Positions 47,735 through 58,584 of a stretch of DNA of 64,000 nt are shown in pieces; the stretch's first letter is position 1, and each line of letters begins with the position of its first letter. The notes under the pieces were generated by a model. It did not search any database. It saw only the letters and a program-made list of their open reading frames with translations, and was not told the DNA's origin. The DNA is taken from the NCBI GenBank assembly GCA_033239005.1, contig BSQZ01000001.1:33319688-33383687 (forward strand), in the 5' to 3' direction. Origin of the DNA: Lamellibrachia satsuma. Taxonomy: Eukaryota; Annelida; Polychaeta; Sabellida; Siboglinidae. A program made the position numbers and the translations under genes.

Positions 47735-49017
47735 ACAATGAGCACTTAGACGTCTTATACACAGTGTTCGTAACAATGAGCACTTACACGTCTTATACAT
47801 AGTGTTCGTAACAATGAGCACTTACACGTGTTCGTAACAATGAGCACTTACACGTTTTATACACAGTATTCGTAACAATGAGCACTTACACGTCTTATAT
47901 ACACAGTGTTCGTAATAATGAGCACTTACACGTCTTATACACAGTGTTCGTAACAATGAGCACTTACACGTCTTATACATAGTGTTCGTAACAATGAGCA
48001 CTTACACGTCTTATACATAGTGTTCGTAACAATGAGCACTTACACGTGTTCGTAACAATGAGCACTTACACGTTTTATACACAGAATTCGTAACAATGAG
48101 CACTTACACGTCTTATATACACAGTGTTCGTAACAATGAGCACTTACATGTTTTATACACAGTATTCGTAACAATGAGCACTTACACGTCTTATATACAC
48201 AGTGTTCGTAACAATGAGCACTTACACGTCTTATACACAGTGTTCGTAACAATGAGCACTTACACGTCTTATACATAGTGTTCGTAACAATGAGCACTTA
48301 CACGTGTTCGTAACAATGAGCACTTACACGTTTTATACACAGTATTCGTAACAATGAGCACTTACACGTCTTATATACACAGTGTTCGTAATAATGAGCA
48401 CTTACACGTCTTATACACAGTGTTCGTAACAATGAGCACTTACACATCTTATACACAGTGTTCGTAACAATGGGCACTTACACGTCTTATACACAGTGTT
48501 CGTAACAATGAGCACTTACACGTCTTATACACAGTGTTCGTAACAATGAGCACTTACACGTCTTATACACAGTGTTCGTAACAATGGGCACTTACACGTC
48601 TTATACACAGTGTTCGTAACAATGAGCACTTACACGTCTTATACACAGTGTTCGTAACAATGGGCACTTACACGTCTTATACACAGTGTTCGTAACAATG
48701 AGCAGTTACACGTCTTATACACAGTGTTTATAACAATGAGCACTTACGCGTCTTATACACAGTGTTCGTAACAATGAGCACTTACACGTCTTATACACAG
48801 TGTTCGTAACAATGAGCACTTACGCGTCTTATACACAGTGTTCGTAATAATGAGCACTTACACGTGTTCGTAACAATGAGCACTTACACGTCTTATACAC
48901 AGTATTCGTAACAATGAGCACTTACACGTGTTCGTAACAATGAGCACTTATACGTCTTATACACAGTGTTCGTAACAATGAGCACTTACACGTCTTATAC
49001 ACAGTGTTCGTAACAAT
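47735..49017. repeat. 38-bp minisatellite, about 34 copies with shortened variants
   Basis: The full unit is GTAACAATGAGCACTTACAC followed by GTCTTATACACAGTGTTC. Shortened units lacking the TCTTATACACA part occur at intervals, and a block of several units is itself repeated (47760-48090 resembles 48200-48400), so there is higher-order structure. Open frames across the array are repeat artefacts. Confidence 0.96.
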
Positions 49018-50469
49018 GTAGGTGTTCACAGCTTCATTAAGCTTTTAATTTTTATTAACTAAAGGGGACACATTCCCCGGATTCTTACTTAACAAACAGT
49101 TGTGAATGGAATATAAATGATTGCATAGAGGATGAAATGGTGAATGGCAATATGTATTGGATGCGACTTCAACTTGACTGAATGATACACACACGTACCC
49201 ACTCTCGCATACACCCACGAACATCCACATTTCGATGAATCGTGCAATATTTATTAATTACTCAAATTTAAGATTTCACAATTTTGAACAATATTGAACA
49301 AAATTGTGATTCAAGGCAAGTGGAAGAAGAATTGTTTTTATCGAGAGTCCAACAATGTTTCATCTATGTGTAACCCGGCCATCTGGGTTATTTGTCAATT
49401 TTGTTTTTAAACTCATTCGCGCACTTAAACATATTAAAATGGAACTTGTATGTTTCTAAACAAATTAAATATATTATATTGAACATTTTCCAAAACGGCA
49501 GACATGTGTCGAATTGGAAACGTGTGACTGTCGTGGGTTAAACATTTTTCCTCAAATGATTTAGCCAATCGCAAATCTAATTCGGTGGTGTCTAAATGTG
49601 AAATGTGTGAATAGTCTATGTAACACCCGCAGTCGATTTAATAAAAAAGCCAATTTTTTTTAAATCATCAACAACAAAAACTTACATTTGTCGTTAGATC
49701 TGGCAAGGCTCAAAATATTGGATATCCAAAATGGTAAACACTGCGAGGTCAAGGCCATTCATGGGCGTAACTTCTATCCTCTCGCCGATAGCATTGGCAT
49801 AGTTATGGCATTTCACCACGGGTGAAATTTGTGAGTTTTAAGCGTTTCCATTTTCACATCAGCTACATTGTTTGACCAAACATTAAGTAATTTAAAAGTT
49901 TGTCTGATAATTTCTCAAAAACTACATGTAAAACGTGTACCAACGAGCTAGCATGTAGCAGTCGATACTGGGTAGGTTTGTTTGTTCGCAAAATTTATTT
50001 GAAATGAGAAAAAAGTCGAATTGAGGACGTTCCTTTAACCCACGAATGATGCATTCACTTGTACAGGCCAAGCTCACCCCACGTGTCTATTGAGTGGAAC
50101 AAAACATTGCTGGGACAACCTTTGTCACACCTTGTGGTCGATCACCCGCTCAAGAGTACCAGAGGACAGACAGTCAGTCACATGGTGCTTGGACTTTGTC
50201 ACACCTTGTGGACTGTGGCAGTCACATTGAATTGCCCTGGTGACTTGGTGTTGTCACCAGAGTTACTCCGTAATCGTGGCACCGGACTGGCAACAGCCAC
50301 GAACACACACAGTAGAGCTGCATTATAATGTCCGGCAGGTCGCACAGTCGGTCATTCTACATGCATTCATTATAATGACCCGTCTTGTTTTATTGAAGAA
50401 CCCGCAGTTTTAAATATTCTGTTATAACGAAGGAATGTTTCGCTTTTGATATAGGTGAACAGTTTCAAG

Positions 50470-50499
50470 ATGGCTGTTCCTAGAATCAAAAGAGAATAG
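50470..50499 (+). pseudogene. Truncated duplicate of the 119-aa gene (nine codons)
   Basis: GGTGAACAGTTTCAAGATGG is kept from copy A, but the frame reads MAVPRIKRE and stops, and the similarity to the 119-aa gene ends about there. The duplication break point lies just inside the coding region. Confidence 0.7.
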
Positions 50500-51070
50500 T
50501 TTATTATTGGCAACTTTTCAGTTGGATTGTACATACAGTTACGATAAAATACACAAAGCCACGCAAATATATTTTTCTCTAAAACACCGGAAATTACGTT
50601 AAAATAATTATTGCACATTCTGTACATAATAACAGTAATGCAATTACACTAAAATTACATTTATTCGCTAAAACTGACTGTGTCATTATAAATGCATTAA
50701 TACAGTTCACTCTAATCAACATAATTACATTACATCAAAATGAAAATAAATAAATTACTTTAGATATTAAAATTGTATGTTAAAACATACCTTCTAAACC
50801 ATTAAAGTATATTTGAGAGTTTACAAAACATCTTGGCATTAATGAGTTTTTGTAGCGATTTGTGTTAGCCATTGAAATGGGTGGCTAGACAAATGATCGC
50901 AGAGCATATGAAACCATAGTAGATTATTCAGTTTGTGGTCACCACGCTTCATTCTACCGAAATACGCTTTACATATCGTGCAGCGTTGGTATGTTTACCA
51001 CCTGCAGAATATCCTCGTACGTAAAACCAGGAAATATAGTTATCAGATACCAATTTGATTGATTCCAGCA
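50500..51070. other. AT-rich intergenic region, no gene seen
   Basis: No supported coding, RNA or repeat feature. Confidence 0.45.
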
Positions 51071-51074
51071 CAAA

Positions 51075-51480
51075 CTATTGGGTCATAAATTCATCCATGG
51101 AGCAGCAGTATGAGCCAGTTGGGTCATAAACTCATCCATGGAGCAGCAGTATGAGACTGTTGGGTCATAAACTCATCCATGGAGGAGCAGTATGAGACTA
51201 TTGGGTCACAAACTCATTCATGGAGCAGCAGTATGAGACTATTGGGTCATAAACTCATTCATGGAGCAGCAGTATGAGACTATTGGGTCATAAACTCATC
51301 CATGGAGCAGCAGTATGAGACTATTGGGTCATAAACTCATCCATGGAGCAGCAGTATGAGACTATTGGGTCATAAACTCATCCATGGAGCAGCAGTATGA
51401 GACTATTGGGTCATAAACTCATCCATGGAGCACCAGTATGAGACTATTGGGTCATAAACTCATCCATGGAGCAGCAATAT
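51075..51480. repeat. 41-bp minisatellite, about 10 copies
   Basis: The unit TGGGTCATAAACTCATCCAT followed by GGAGCAGCAGTATGAGACTAT repeats head to tail with few changes. Confidence 0.95.
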
Positions 51481-51591
51481 GAAACGACCGATGGATGTTT
51501 TTGCTGAGTGACTGAACCGATTCGTGTGCCATGGTCCAAAGTGTGCAACACGGCGACGATTGAAAGAAGGACGACGATTATACGACGAACA

Positions 51592-52800
51592 GCAGAAGAC
51601 CGGACAGAACGAGGAACAAAACCGGACAGAATAGAGGAACAGTACGGAGAGAACGGAGGAACAAAATCGGACAGAATAGAGGAACAGTACGGAGAGAACG
51701 GAGGAACAAAATCGGACAGAATAGAGGAACAATACGGAGAGAACGGAGGAACAAAACCGGACAGAATAGAGGAACAGTACGGAGAGAACGGAGGAACAAA
51801 ATCGGACAGAATAGAGGAACAGTACGGAGAGAACGGAGGAACAAAATCGGACAGAATAGAGGAACAATACGGAGAGAACGGAGGAACAAAACCGGACAGA
51901 ATAGAGGAACAATTCGGAGAGAACTGAGGAACAAAACCGGACAGAACGGAGGAACAATACGGAGAGAACGGAGGAACAAAACCGGACAGAATAGAGGAAC
52001 AGTACGGAGAGAACGGAGGAACAAAACCGGACAGAATAGAGGAACAATACGGAGAGAACGGAGGAACAAAATCGGACAGAACGGAGGAACAATACGGAGA
52101 GAACGGAGGAAAAAAATCGGACAGAATAGAGGAACAGTACGGAGAGAACGGAGGAACAAAATCGGACAGAATAGAGGAACAGTACGGAGAGAACGGAGGA
52201 ACAAAATCGGACAGAATAGAGGAACAATACGGAGAGAACGGAGGAACAAAACCGGACAGAATAGAGGAACAGTACGGAGAGAACGGAGGAACAAAATCGG
52301 ACAGAATAGAGGAACAGTACGGAGAGAACGGAGGAACAAAATCGGACAGAATAGAGGAACAATACGGAGAGAACGGAGGAACAAAACCGGACAGAATAGA
52401 GGAACAATTCGGAGAGAACGGAGGAACAAAATCGGACAGAATAGAGGAACAATACGGAGAGAACGGAGGAACAAAACCGGACAGAATAGAGGAACAGTAC
52501 GGAGAGAACGGAGGAACAAAACCGGACAGAATAGAGGAACAATACGGAGAGAACGGAGGAACAAAATCGGACAGAACGGAGGAACAATACGGAGAGAACG
52601 GAGGAAAAAAATCGGACAGAATAGAGGAACAATACGGAGCGAACGGAGGAACAAAACCGGACAGAATAGAGGAACAATACGAAGAGAACGGAGGAACAAA
52701 ACCGGACAGAACGGAGGAACAATACGGAGAGAACGGAGGAACAAAATCGGACAGAACGGAGGAACAAGACCGGACAGAACAGAGGAATAAGGCCGGAGAG
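51592..52800. repeat. 45-bp purine-rich minisatellite, about 27 copies
   Basis: The unit GGAACAAAATCGGACAGAAT followed by AGAGGAACAGTACGGAGAGAACGGA repeats head to tail. It looks like a dimer of two diverged 22-23-base units of the next array. The plus strand is almost purely G, A and C with very little T. Confidence 0.96.
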
Positions 52801-54019
52801 AATGGAGGAACTTAACCAGACAGAACGGAGGAACAAGATCGGACAGAACGGAGGAACAAGACCGGACAGAACGGAGGAATTTAACCAGACAGAACGGAGG
52901 AACAAGATCGGACAGAACGGAGGAACAAGACCGGACAGAACGGAGGAACTTAACCAGACAGAACGGAGGAACAAGATCGGACAGAACGGAGGAACAAGAC
53001 CGGAGGGAACGGAGGAACAAGATCGGATAGAACGGAGGAACAAGACCGGAGAGAAAGGAGGAACAAGACCGGACAGAACGGAGGAACACCAGACAGAACG
53101 GAGGAACAAGATCGCACAGAACGGAGGAACAAGAACGGAGAGAACGGAGGAACAAGACCGGCCAGAACGGAGGAATAAGACCGGACAGAACGGAGGAACA
53201 AGACCGGACAGAACGGAGGAATAAGACCGGACAGAACGGAGGAATAAGACCGGACAGAACGGAGGAATAAGACCGGACAGAACGGAAGAACAAGACCGGA
53301 CAGAACGAAGAAACAAGACCGGACAGAACGGAGGAACAAGAACGGAGAGAACGGAGGAACAAGACCGGACAGAACGGAGGAACAAAACCGGACAGAACGG
53401 AGGAACAAGACCAGACAGAAGGAGGAACACGACCAGACAGAACAGAGGAACAAGACCGGACAGAACGGGGGAACAAGACCGGACAGAACGGAAGAACAAG
53501 ACCGGACAGAACGGAGGAACAAAACCGGACAGAACGGAGGAACAAGACCGGACAGAACGGAAGAACAAGACCGGACAGAACGGAGGAACAAAACCGGACA
53601 GAACGGAGGAACATGACCAGACAGAACGGATGAACAAGACCGGACAGAACGGAGGAATAAGACCGGACAGAACGGAGGAACAAGATCGGACAGAACGGAG
53701 AAACAAAACCGGACAGAACGGAGGAACAACACCAGACAGAACGGAGGAACAATACCGGACAGAACGGAGGAATAAGACCAGACAGAACGGAGGAACAAAA
53801 CCGGACAGAACGGAGGAATAAGACCAGACAGAACGGAGGAATAAGACCAGACAGAACGGAGAAACAAAACCGGAAAGAACGGAGGAACAAGACCGGACAG
53901 AACGGAGGAATAAGACCAGACAGAACGGAGGAATAAGACCGGATAGAACGGAGGAACAAGACCGGACAGAACGGAGGAACAAGACCGGACAGAACGGAGG
54001 AACAAGACCGGACAGAACT
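52800..54019. repeat. 23-bp purine-rich minisatellite, about 53 copies
   Basis: The unit ACAGAACGGAGGAACAAGACC plus GG repeats, with variants AATAAGACC, AAAACC and CTTAACC. Three units make 69 bases, so the minus strand stays open in more than one frame. The very long minus-strand ORFs (888 and 830 codons) follow from this and are not genes. Confidence 0.96.
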
Positions 54020-54175
54020 ATGCAAAATTGGGACATTGTCTCTGTCACGAACGTCTTTATTTCCCCCCAAAGTGAGAAGACAAGCTCCAAAGCATGATCA
54101 TAGTTGGTGTCCTTGGCCAGTCGCACATTTATGGATCTTTTTAGGACGCGATGAGTCCATCGTTGTGATGCCCTG
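54020..54175 (+). repeat. Duplicated block, copy 1
   Basis: Matches 55570-55720 through TCACGAACGTCTTTA, AAGACAAGCT, AAAGCATGATCA, AGTTGGTGTC, GCCAGTCGCACA and CAGGACGCGATGAGTCCATC (here TAGGACGCG). The two copies flank the 46-base array. Content not recognised. Confidence 0.75.
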
Positions 54176-54184
54176 GAGATGTTG

Positions 54185-54855
54185 GCCCAGCTCTACTTGG
54201 TGGTGAGAATCGATCACACAACTCTACCTTGGTGGTGAGGATCGACGTGTTCGAAACGATCACACAACTTAGTGGTGAGGATCGACGTGTTCGACAGGAT
54301 CACACAACTCTACCTTGGTGGTGAGGATCGACGTGTTTACAGGATTACACAATTCTACCTTGGTGGTGAGGATCGACGTGTTCAACAGGATCACACAACT
54401 CTACCTTGGTGGTGAGGATCGACGTGTTCGACACGATCACATACTCTACGTTTGTGGTGAGGATCGACGTGTTCGACACGATTACACATTTCTACCTTGG
54501 TGGTGCTGATCGACATGTTCGACACGATGACACAACTCTACCTTGGTGGTGAGGATCGACGTGTTCGAAAAGATGACACAACTCTACCTTGGCATTGTGG
54601 ATCGACGTGTTCGACAGAATCACACAACTCTACTTTGGCATTGAGGATCGACGTGTTCGAAACGATCACACAACTCTACCTTGGTGGTGAGGATCGACGT
54701 GTTCTGCACGATCCACAACTCTACCTTGGTGGTGAGGATCGATGTATTAAACACAATCACACAACTCTACCTTGGTGGTGAGAATCAACTTGTTCGACAC
54801 GATCACACAACTCTACCTTGGTGGTGAGGATCAATTTGTTCGACACGATCACACA
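54185..54855. repeat. 46-bp minisatellite, about 14 copies
   Basis: The unit CACAACTCTACCTTGGTGGT followed by GAGGATCGACGTGTTCGACACGATCA repeats head to tail. Confidence 0.95.
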
Positions 54856-55125
54856 CGTTCAAACTATAATTGATTAAATGCTTAAGACAAATTTTTTTAG
54901 CAAACGCATGAACTTGTAAGATATATACTAATATATAAGAAAGTATACATTTCATATATATATTCATGCTACCTATTTGGTCTACTGTGCCTGTGCGTGC
55001 GTTCGTGCGTGCGTGCGTAGGTAATTTTTCAAGCTGTGGATCAACCCATGACTGCGGTCATCGTGTGAATGTTAGTCATGAACTTACATCGTAACTGCAA
55101 GTAACACGTGTTGGTGGTTTAACAT

Positions 55126-55380
55126 GTGTGCGTAGAAGAACTAATATCCGAAGAAGACAAACGTTGCAACTGCGTACAATTGTTATTAAGGATGCTACGT
55201 CAGATCTCAAAGACGTGTGTTGATATGTGTGATGAGATGTTAAACAAGATTCTGGAAAATTCCCAGGGATTTTTGTCGCGGGATTTCCCAACACTTATTC
55301 TACGCATTCAAGCGGTGCGCGGTGACGGCAGAGTTAGCTATGTGCGGAGTTACTATCTATGGAGATTTATGGCGGCGTGA
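55126..55380 (+). CDS. Possible small ORF, 84 aa, unassigned
   Basis: The frame contains CNCVQLLLRMLRQISKTCVD and CDEMLNKILENSQGFLSRDF, with a cysteine-rich, amphipathic character. It has no signal peptide, TATA box or clear splice partners, and the ATG context is ordinary. It may be a chance frame or an exon of a gene not otherwise visible. I do not recognise it. Confidence 0.15.
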   Translation: MCVEELISEEDKRCNCVQLLLRMLRQISKTCVDMCDEMLNKILENSQGFLSRDFPTLILRIQAVRGDGRVSYVRSYYLWRFMAA

Positions 55381-55569
55381 CTGCGCGTCGTGGTGAATTA
55401 TTATTGTGCCGTGTATGTTAGTAGACTCCTCTCATAAACACCATGCGTGCGTGCTGCCTAGCCACACCTGAATGACGTTTATGTTGAACATACATTGCTC
55501 TTTTTGCAAGGGGACATCTCAAATGTGACAGTTTCAAAACGGACCATCGCAACTGTCAAATTGAGTAAA

Positions 55570-55725
55570 ACCTATGTAAAATTGGAAAGTGTCTATGTCA
55601 CGAACGTCTTTAATTTCCCCAAAGTGGGAAGACAAGCTACAAAGCATGATCACAGTTGGTGTCTGAGGCCAGTCGCACAACATGTATGGATCTTTTCAGG
55701 ACGCGATGAGTCCATCGTGTATGTG
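55570..55725 (+). repeat. Duplicated block, copy 2
   Basis: Second copy of the block at 54020-54175, direct orientation, 1.5 kb away. Confidence 0.75.
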
Positions 55726-55877
55726 TGAGTGCGTGCGAGCGTGTTTATTTATTTATTTAAATTGATTTGATGTTTTTATTCCTGACATATAGTTCTACAA
55801 CATAGTAAGACAATAAATCTCCATCGCTCAGTCCGTTTTGTGTCCTAGGTGAAACATGTCTTATGGCTTACTTGCAT

Positions 55878-55879
<2 letters not shown>

Positions 55880-55959
<80 letters not shown>

Positions 55960-56115
55960 CATACATACATACATACGTATGTATGTGTGCGTTTGTGTGT
56001 GCATGCATGTGTGTTTGTGTGTGCGCATGTGTGTGTGTGAGTGTGTGTGTGCGTGCGTGCGTGCGTGTGCGTGCATGCGTGCGCGTGTGCGTGTGCCTGT
56101 GCTTGTTCTTGTGTG
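55880..56115. repeat. (TA)n followed by (GT)n/(GTGC)n microsatellite
   Basis: Pure AT dinucleotides (55880-55957), then (ATAC)n, then GT- and GC-rich tetramers. Open frames here are repeat artefacts. Confidence 0.95.
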
Positions 56116-56432
56116 TGCATGCGCGTGGGCGTATAATCATGATGACGTGAACTTTGTGGGGAATTTAGGAATTATACAGTCTTTAGAAAGTTATCAAATC
56201 CAATGTAATATGTCCATACAGTGTTAACAACGTCTTTAGAGGAGCATATTGTTGTTAAATTTAAAACGTCCTCCTCAATCTCGTCAGCAAAAATGCTGCT
56301 ACTGGAGTCGTCATCATTCTGGCAGTGGATGTTGCACATTCATGTCCACGCATACATATATGTACATGCAACATACTTTGAGCTGCACCGATACAACTCA
56401 ATTGCTACAAAGGAAATTAATGATCTGCATGT

Positions 56433-56577
56433 AAGGCTAATGGTCCATGCCAAGTCATTTCGAGGCTAATGGTACTTGCCAGATCATGTCGAGGCTAATG
56501 GTCCGTACCAAGTCATGTCGAGGCTAATGGTCCTTGCCAGGTCATGTCGAGGTTAATGGTCCGTGCCAGGTCATGTC
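56433..56577. repeat. 29-bp tandem repeat, five copies
   Basis: Units of GAGGCTAATGGTCCTTGCCA plus GGTCATGTC, moderately diverged. Confidence 0.85.
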
Positions 56578-56579
56578 GT

Positions 56580-58515
56580 TATTATGTTAGCCAGAAACAC
56601 GCGGTAGGCATCTACGAGTTGACAAGGATGTTCGTACGGCGCATTGTTTAGAGGCAGTGACAAGTCCAAGTTAATTGACATTGCACAATTCCATTGCGCT
56701 AAAATTTTCGGGAGATCCAAGCTCGACAGCGCACCAAGGGTAAACAGTTTCTAATCGATTAGCAATTCCAGTTGTAGATAGTTGTTTATTAAACCGTGAA
56801 TTCAAAACTGGACAGTCATACAATTGTCACGCGGTTTTGTTACCTCTACATTTTGTGTAACATACACAGTGAACAAATTAATGATGACTGACGATAACAA
56901 AACTATTTAGGTTGATAATTATAGTGGTAATGGACGAACCAGTCAATGTAATACTCACGGGATTAAACAACTGATGCAATTATTGTAACCAATAATAAAT
57001 ACGCATGGGTAACACGTGGTTCTAACTGCCCATTGCAATTATGTTTTCATGCAATAATGAATAAAAACAGAATTTAGAAGACTACTGTATACTTCCATAT
57101 AATGTAGTAATGACGACATGTTAAAACTATCTAACTCAGAATCAAAGTATTGTGCAGACGGAAGAACATTAAACATTATGTTTGAACCACTCATTTCTTG
57201 ATCACGACCATCGTGATCCAGACATCCAAAGCTTATGCAAGTCACTACTAGTGTTGCCGACGTGATGCTGCCGACTTCACCCACAGACAACTAGGTCACT
57301 TTGATGTCGCTCTCGTGCAACGCGCACCACGCAGTGATACATCAGCGGAAGACAAACGCATCCGTTGTCGTCAGAAAGATATATTGAGGATATTTGTTGA
57401 CGGCATGAACAAAACTATAAATTATGCACTTGATAAATGTATAAAGCATTCATACTTTCTGACCATCCTTTGTCGCTGTCGTGTTGCTGCTTCACGTAAA
57501 ATGTATCATCTTAATGACTTTTAGTCGCTGGGTGCTTGTTGACACCGGTGTATATTCTGACAAACATACTTGTTGATGACTCGAGTCAAAAGGGCTGACT
57601 TGCTCAAGACTTGCGACTTGATTTGGTATTCAGACAGATGATTCGATATTTGACTTAGACTTGGAGGTCATTGACATGACTTGCCAGCTTGTGATTAGCC
57701 AACAGGGCGTGTTGGCTCGAAACACGCACAAAGAGACGATATTGTTGTAACGGCCGCACCGAATGTAATAATTATGAAGTAACTATTATGATATGATGTT
57801 GTGGCAGGGCAAAATCCGCAGACATTTCCCGCTCAAATTACAGCAGACAAACCTCAACAATTATAGCGATTGGTGAAACCTGGTGACTTGGGAATTTACT
57901 TGGAATTCAGAGGGGTAACTCGAGACTTGGCATGGACTTGGAGGTCACTGGCTAGATATTTGACTTGCCAATAAACCGTCACCGAGAGCGTCTTCCGAAT
58001 GTTACATTTTCGAGAAAATGGATTTGTGTGCGTCCATCCGTGCGTGTGTACGTACGTGCGTGCGTGGGTATGTGTGTACTGGGTAACAAACATGCGCATG
58101 GTTACGTAGAAATACGTATTGGGGGGGTGGGAATTGTTAGATGGTCCCTGACCCCACCAGCATTAGTATCACGAAGTAAATAATTGCACCACTAACGTTT
58201 CCAAATGATATATTATTCACCCTCTAAACGGTTGGGCTGCGGTGTTTACGACACGATCCGACTATTAAGCTGTAGTCATTCTCGTCCCGGTTTGTCCTGC
58301 AAGTTCGAGGGGTGCGTGCGTGCACTGCTTTACTTTTTTTCAGTGTGTATTCGTTTAAAATATTCACTCAGTGTTCATAGTTCATTGCACCCGAGATCGC
58401 ATGTATGTCTCGTGAAAATTAAGCAATACAAACTGACATTCAACGCCCATTCAACTGGTTCAATATGCCAGCCCACCCTTGTTCGGTTTGTTTATGTACA
58501 CGTGTGACCTCGACA
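56580..58515. other. Intergenic region, no gene seen
   Basis: A (CTTGACTTG)-like low-complexity stretch lies around 57575-57680 and 57880-57970, and a short GTGC tract around 58025-58075. No ORF shows coding character. Confidence 0.45.
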
Positions 58516-58521
58516 TGGGTG

Positions 58522-58529
58522 TATATTAA
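58522..58529 (+). promoter_or_regulatory. TATA-like box of the C39-like peptidase gene
   Basis: TATATTAA lies 63 bases before the chosen ATG at 58585, placing the transcript start at about 58553. An earlier in-frame ATG at 58465 is upstream of this and is not used in the model. Confidence 0.5.
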
Positions 58530-58584
58530 GACATGGATGAGCGCTCCAGACATAGAGCAAGAAATCGCGCCACGGAGAAGACTA

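Larger units (their letters stand above)
47608..50490 (+). repeat. Segmental duplication, copy B, expanded by the 38-bp array
   Basis: Collinear with 44725-46105 on both sides of the 38-base array (47735-49017). From 49018 the match resumes at TAGGTGTTCACAGCTTCATT and runs to the start codon at 50470, with indels. The first codons of the duplicated gene are followed by a stop. Confidence 0.85.

Noticed and set aside
48096..48278. Open frame of repeated Ser-Thr-Tyr-Thr units
   Set aside because: Translation of the 38-base minisatellite, present in several frames.
51460..54126. Minus-strand open frames of 888, 830 and 351 codons with Leu-Phe-Ser-Val repeats
   Set aside because: They follow exactly the 45-base and 23-base minisatellite periods, overlap in different frames and have no promoter, signal or domain. 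The openness comes from the repeat lacking stop triplets.
57315..57524. 69-codon plus-strand frame
   Set aside because: No signal peptide, domain, promoter or splice link. Length and composition fit a chance frame.
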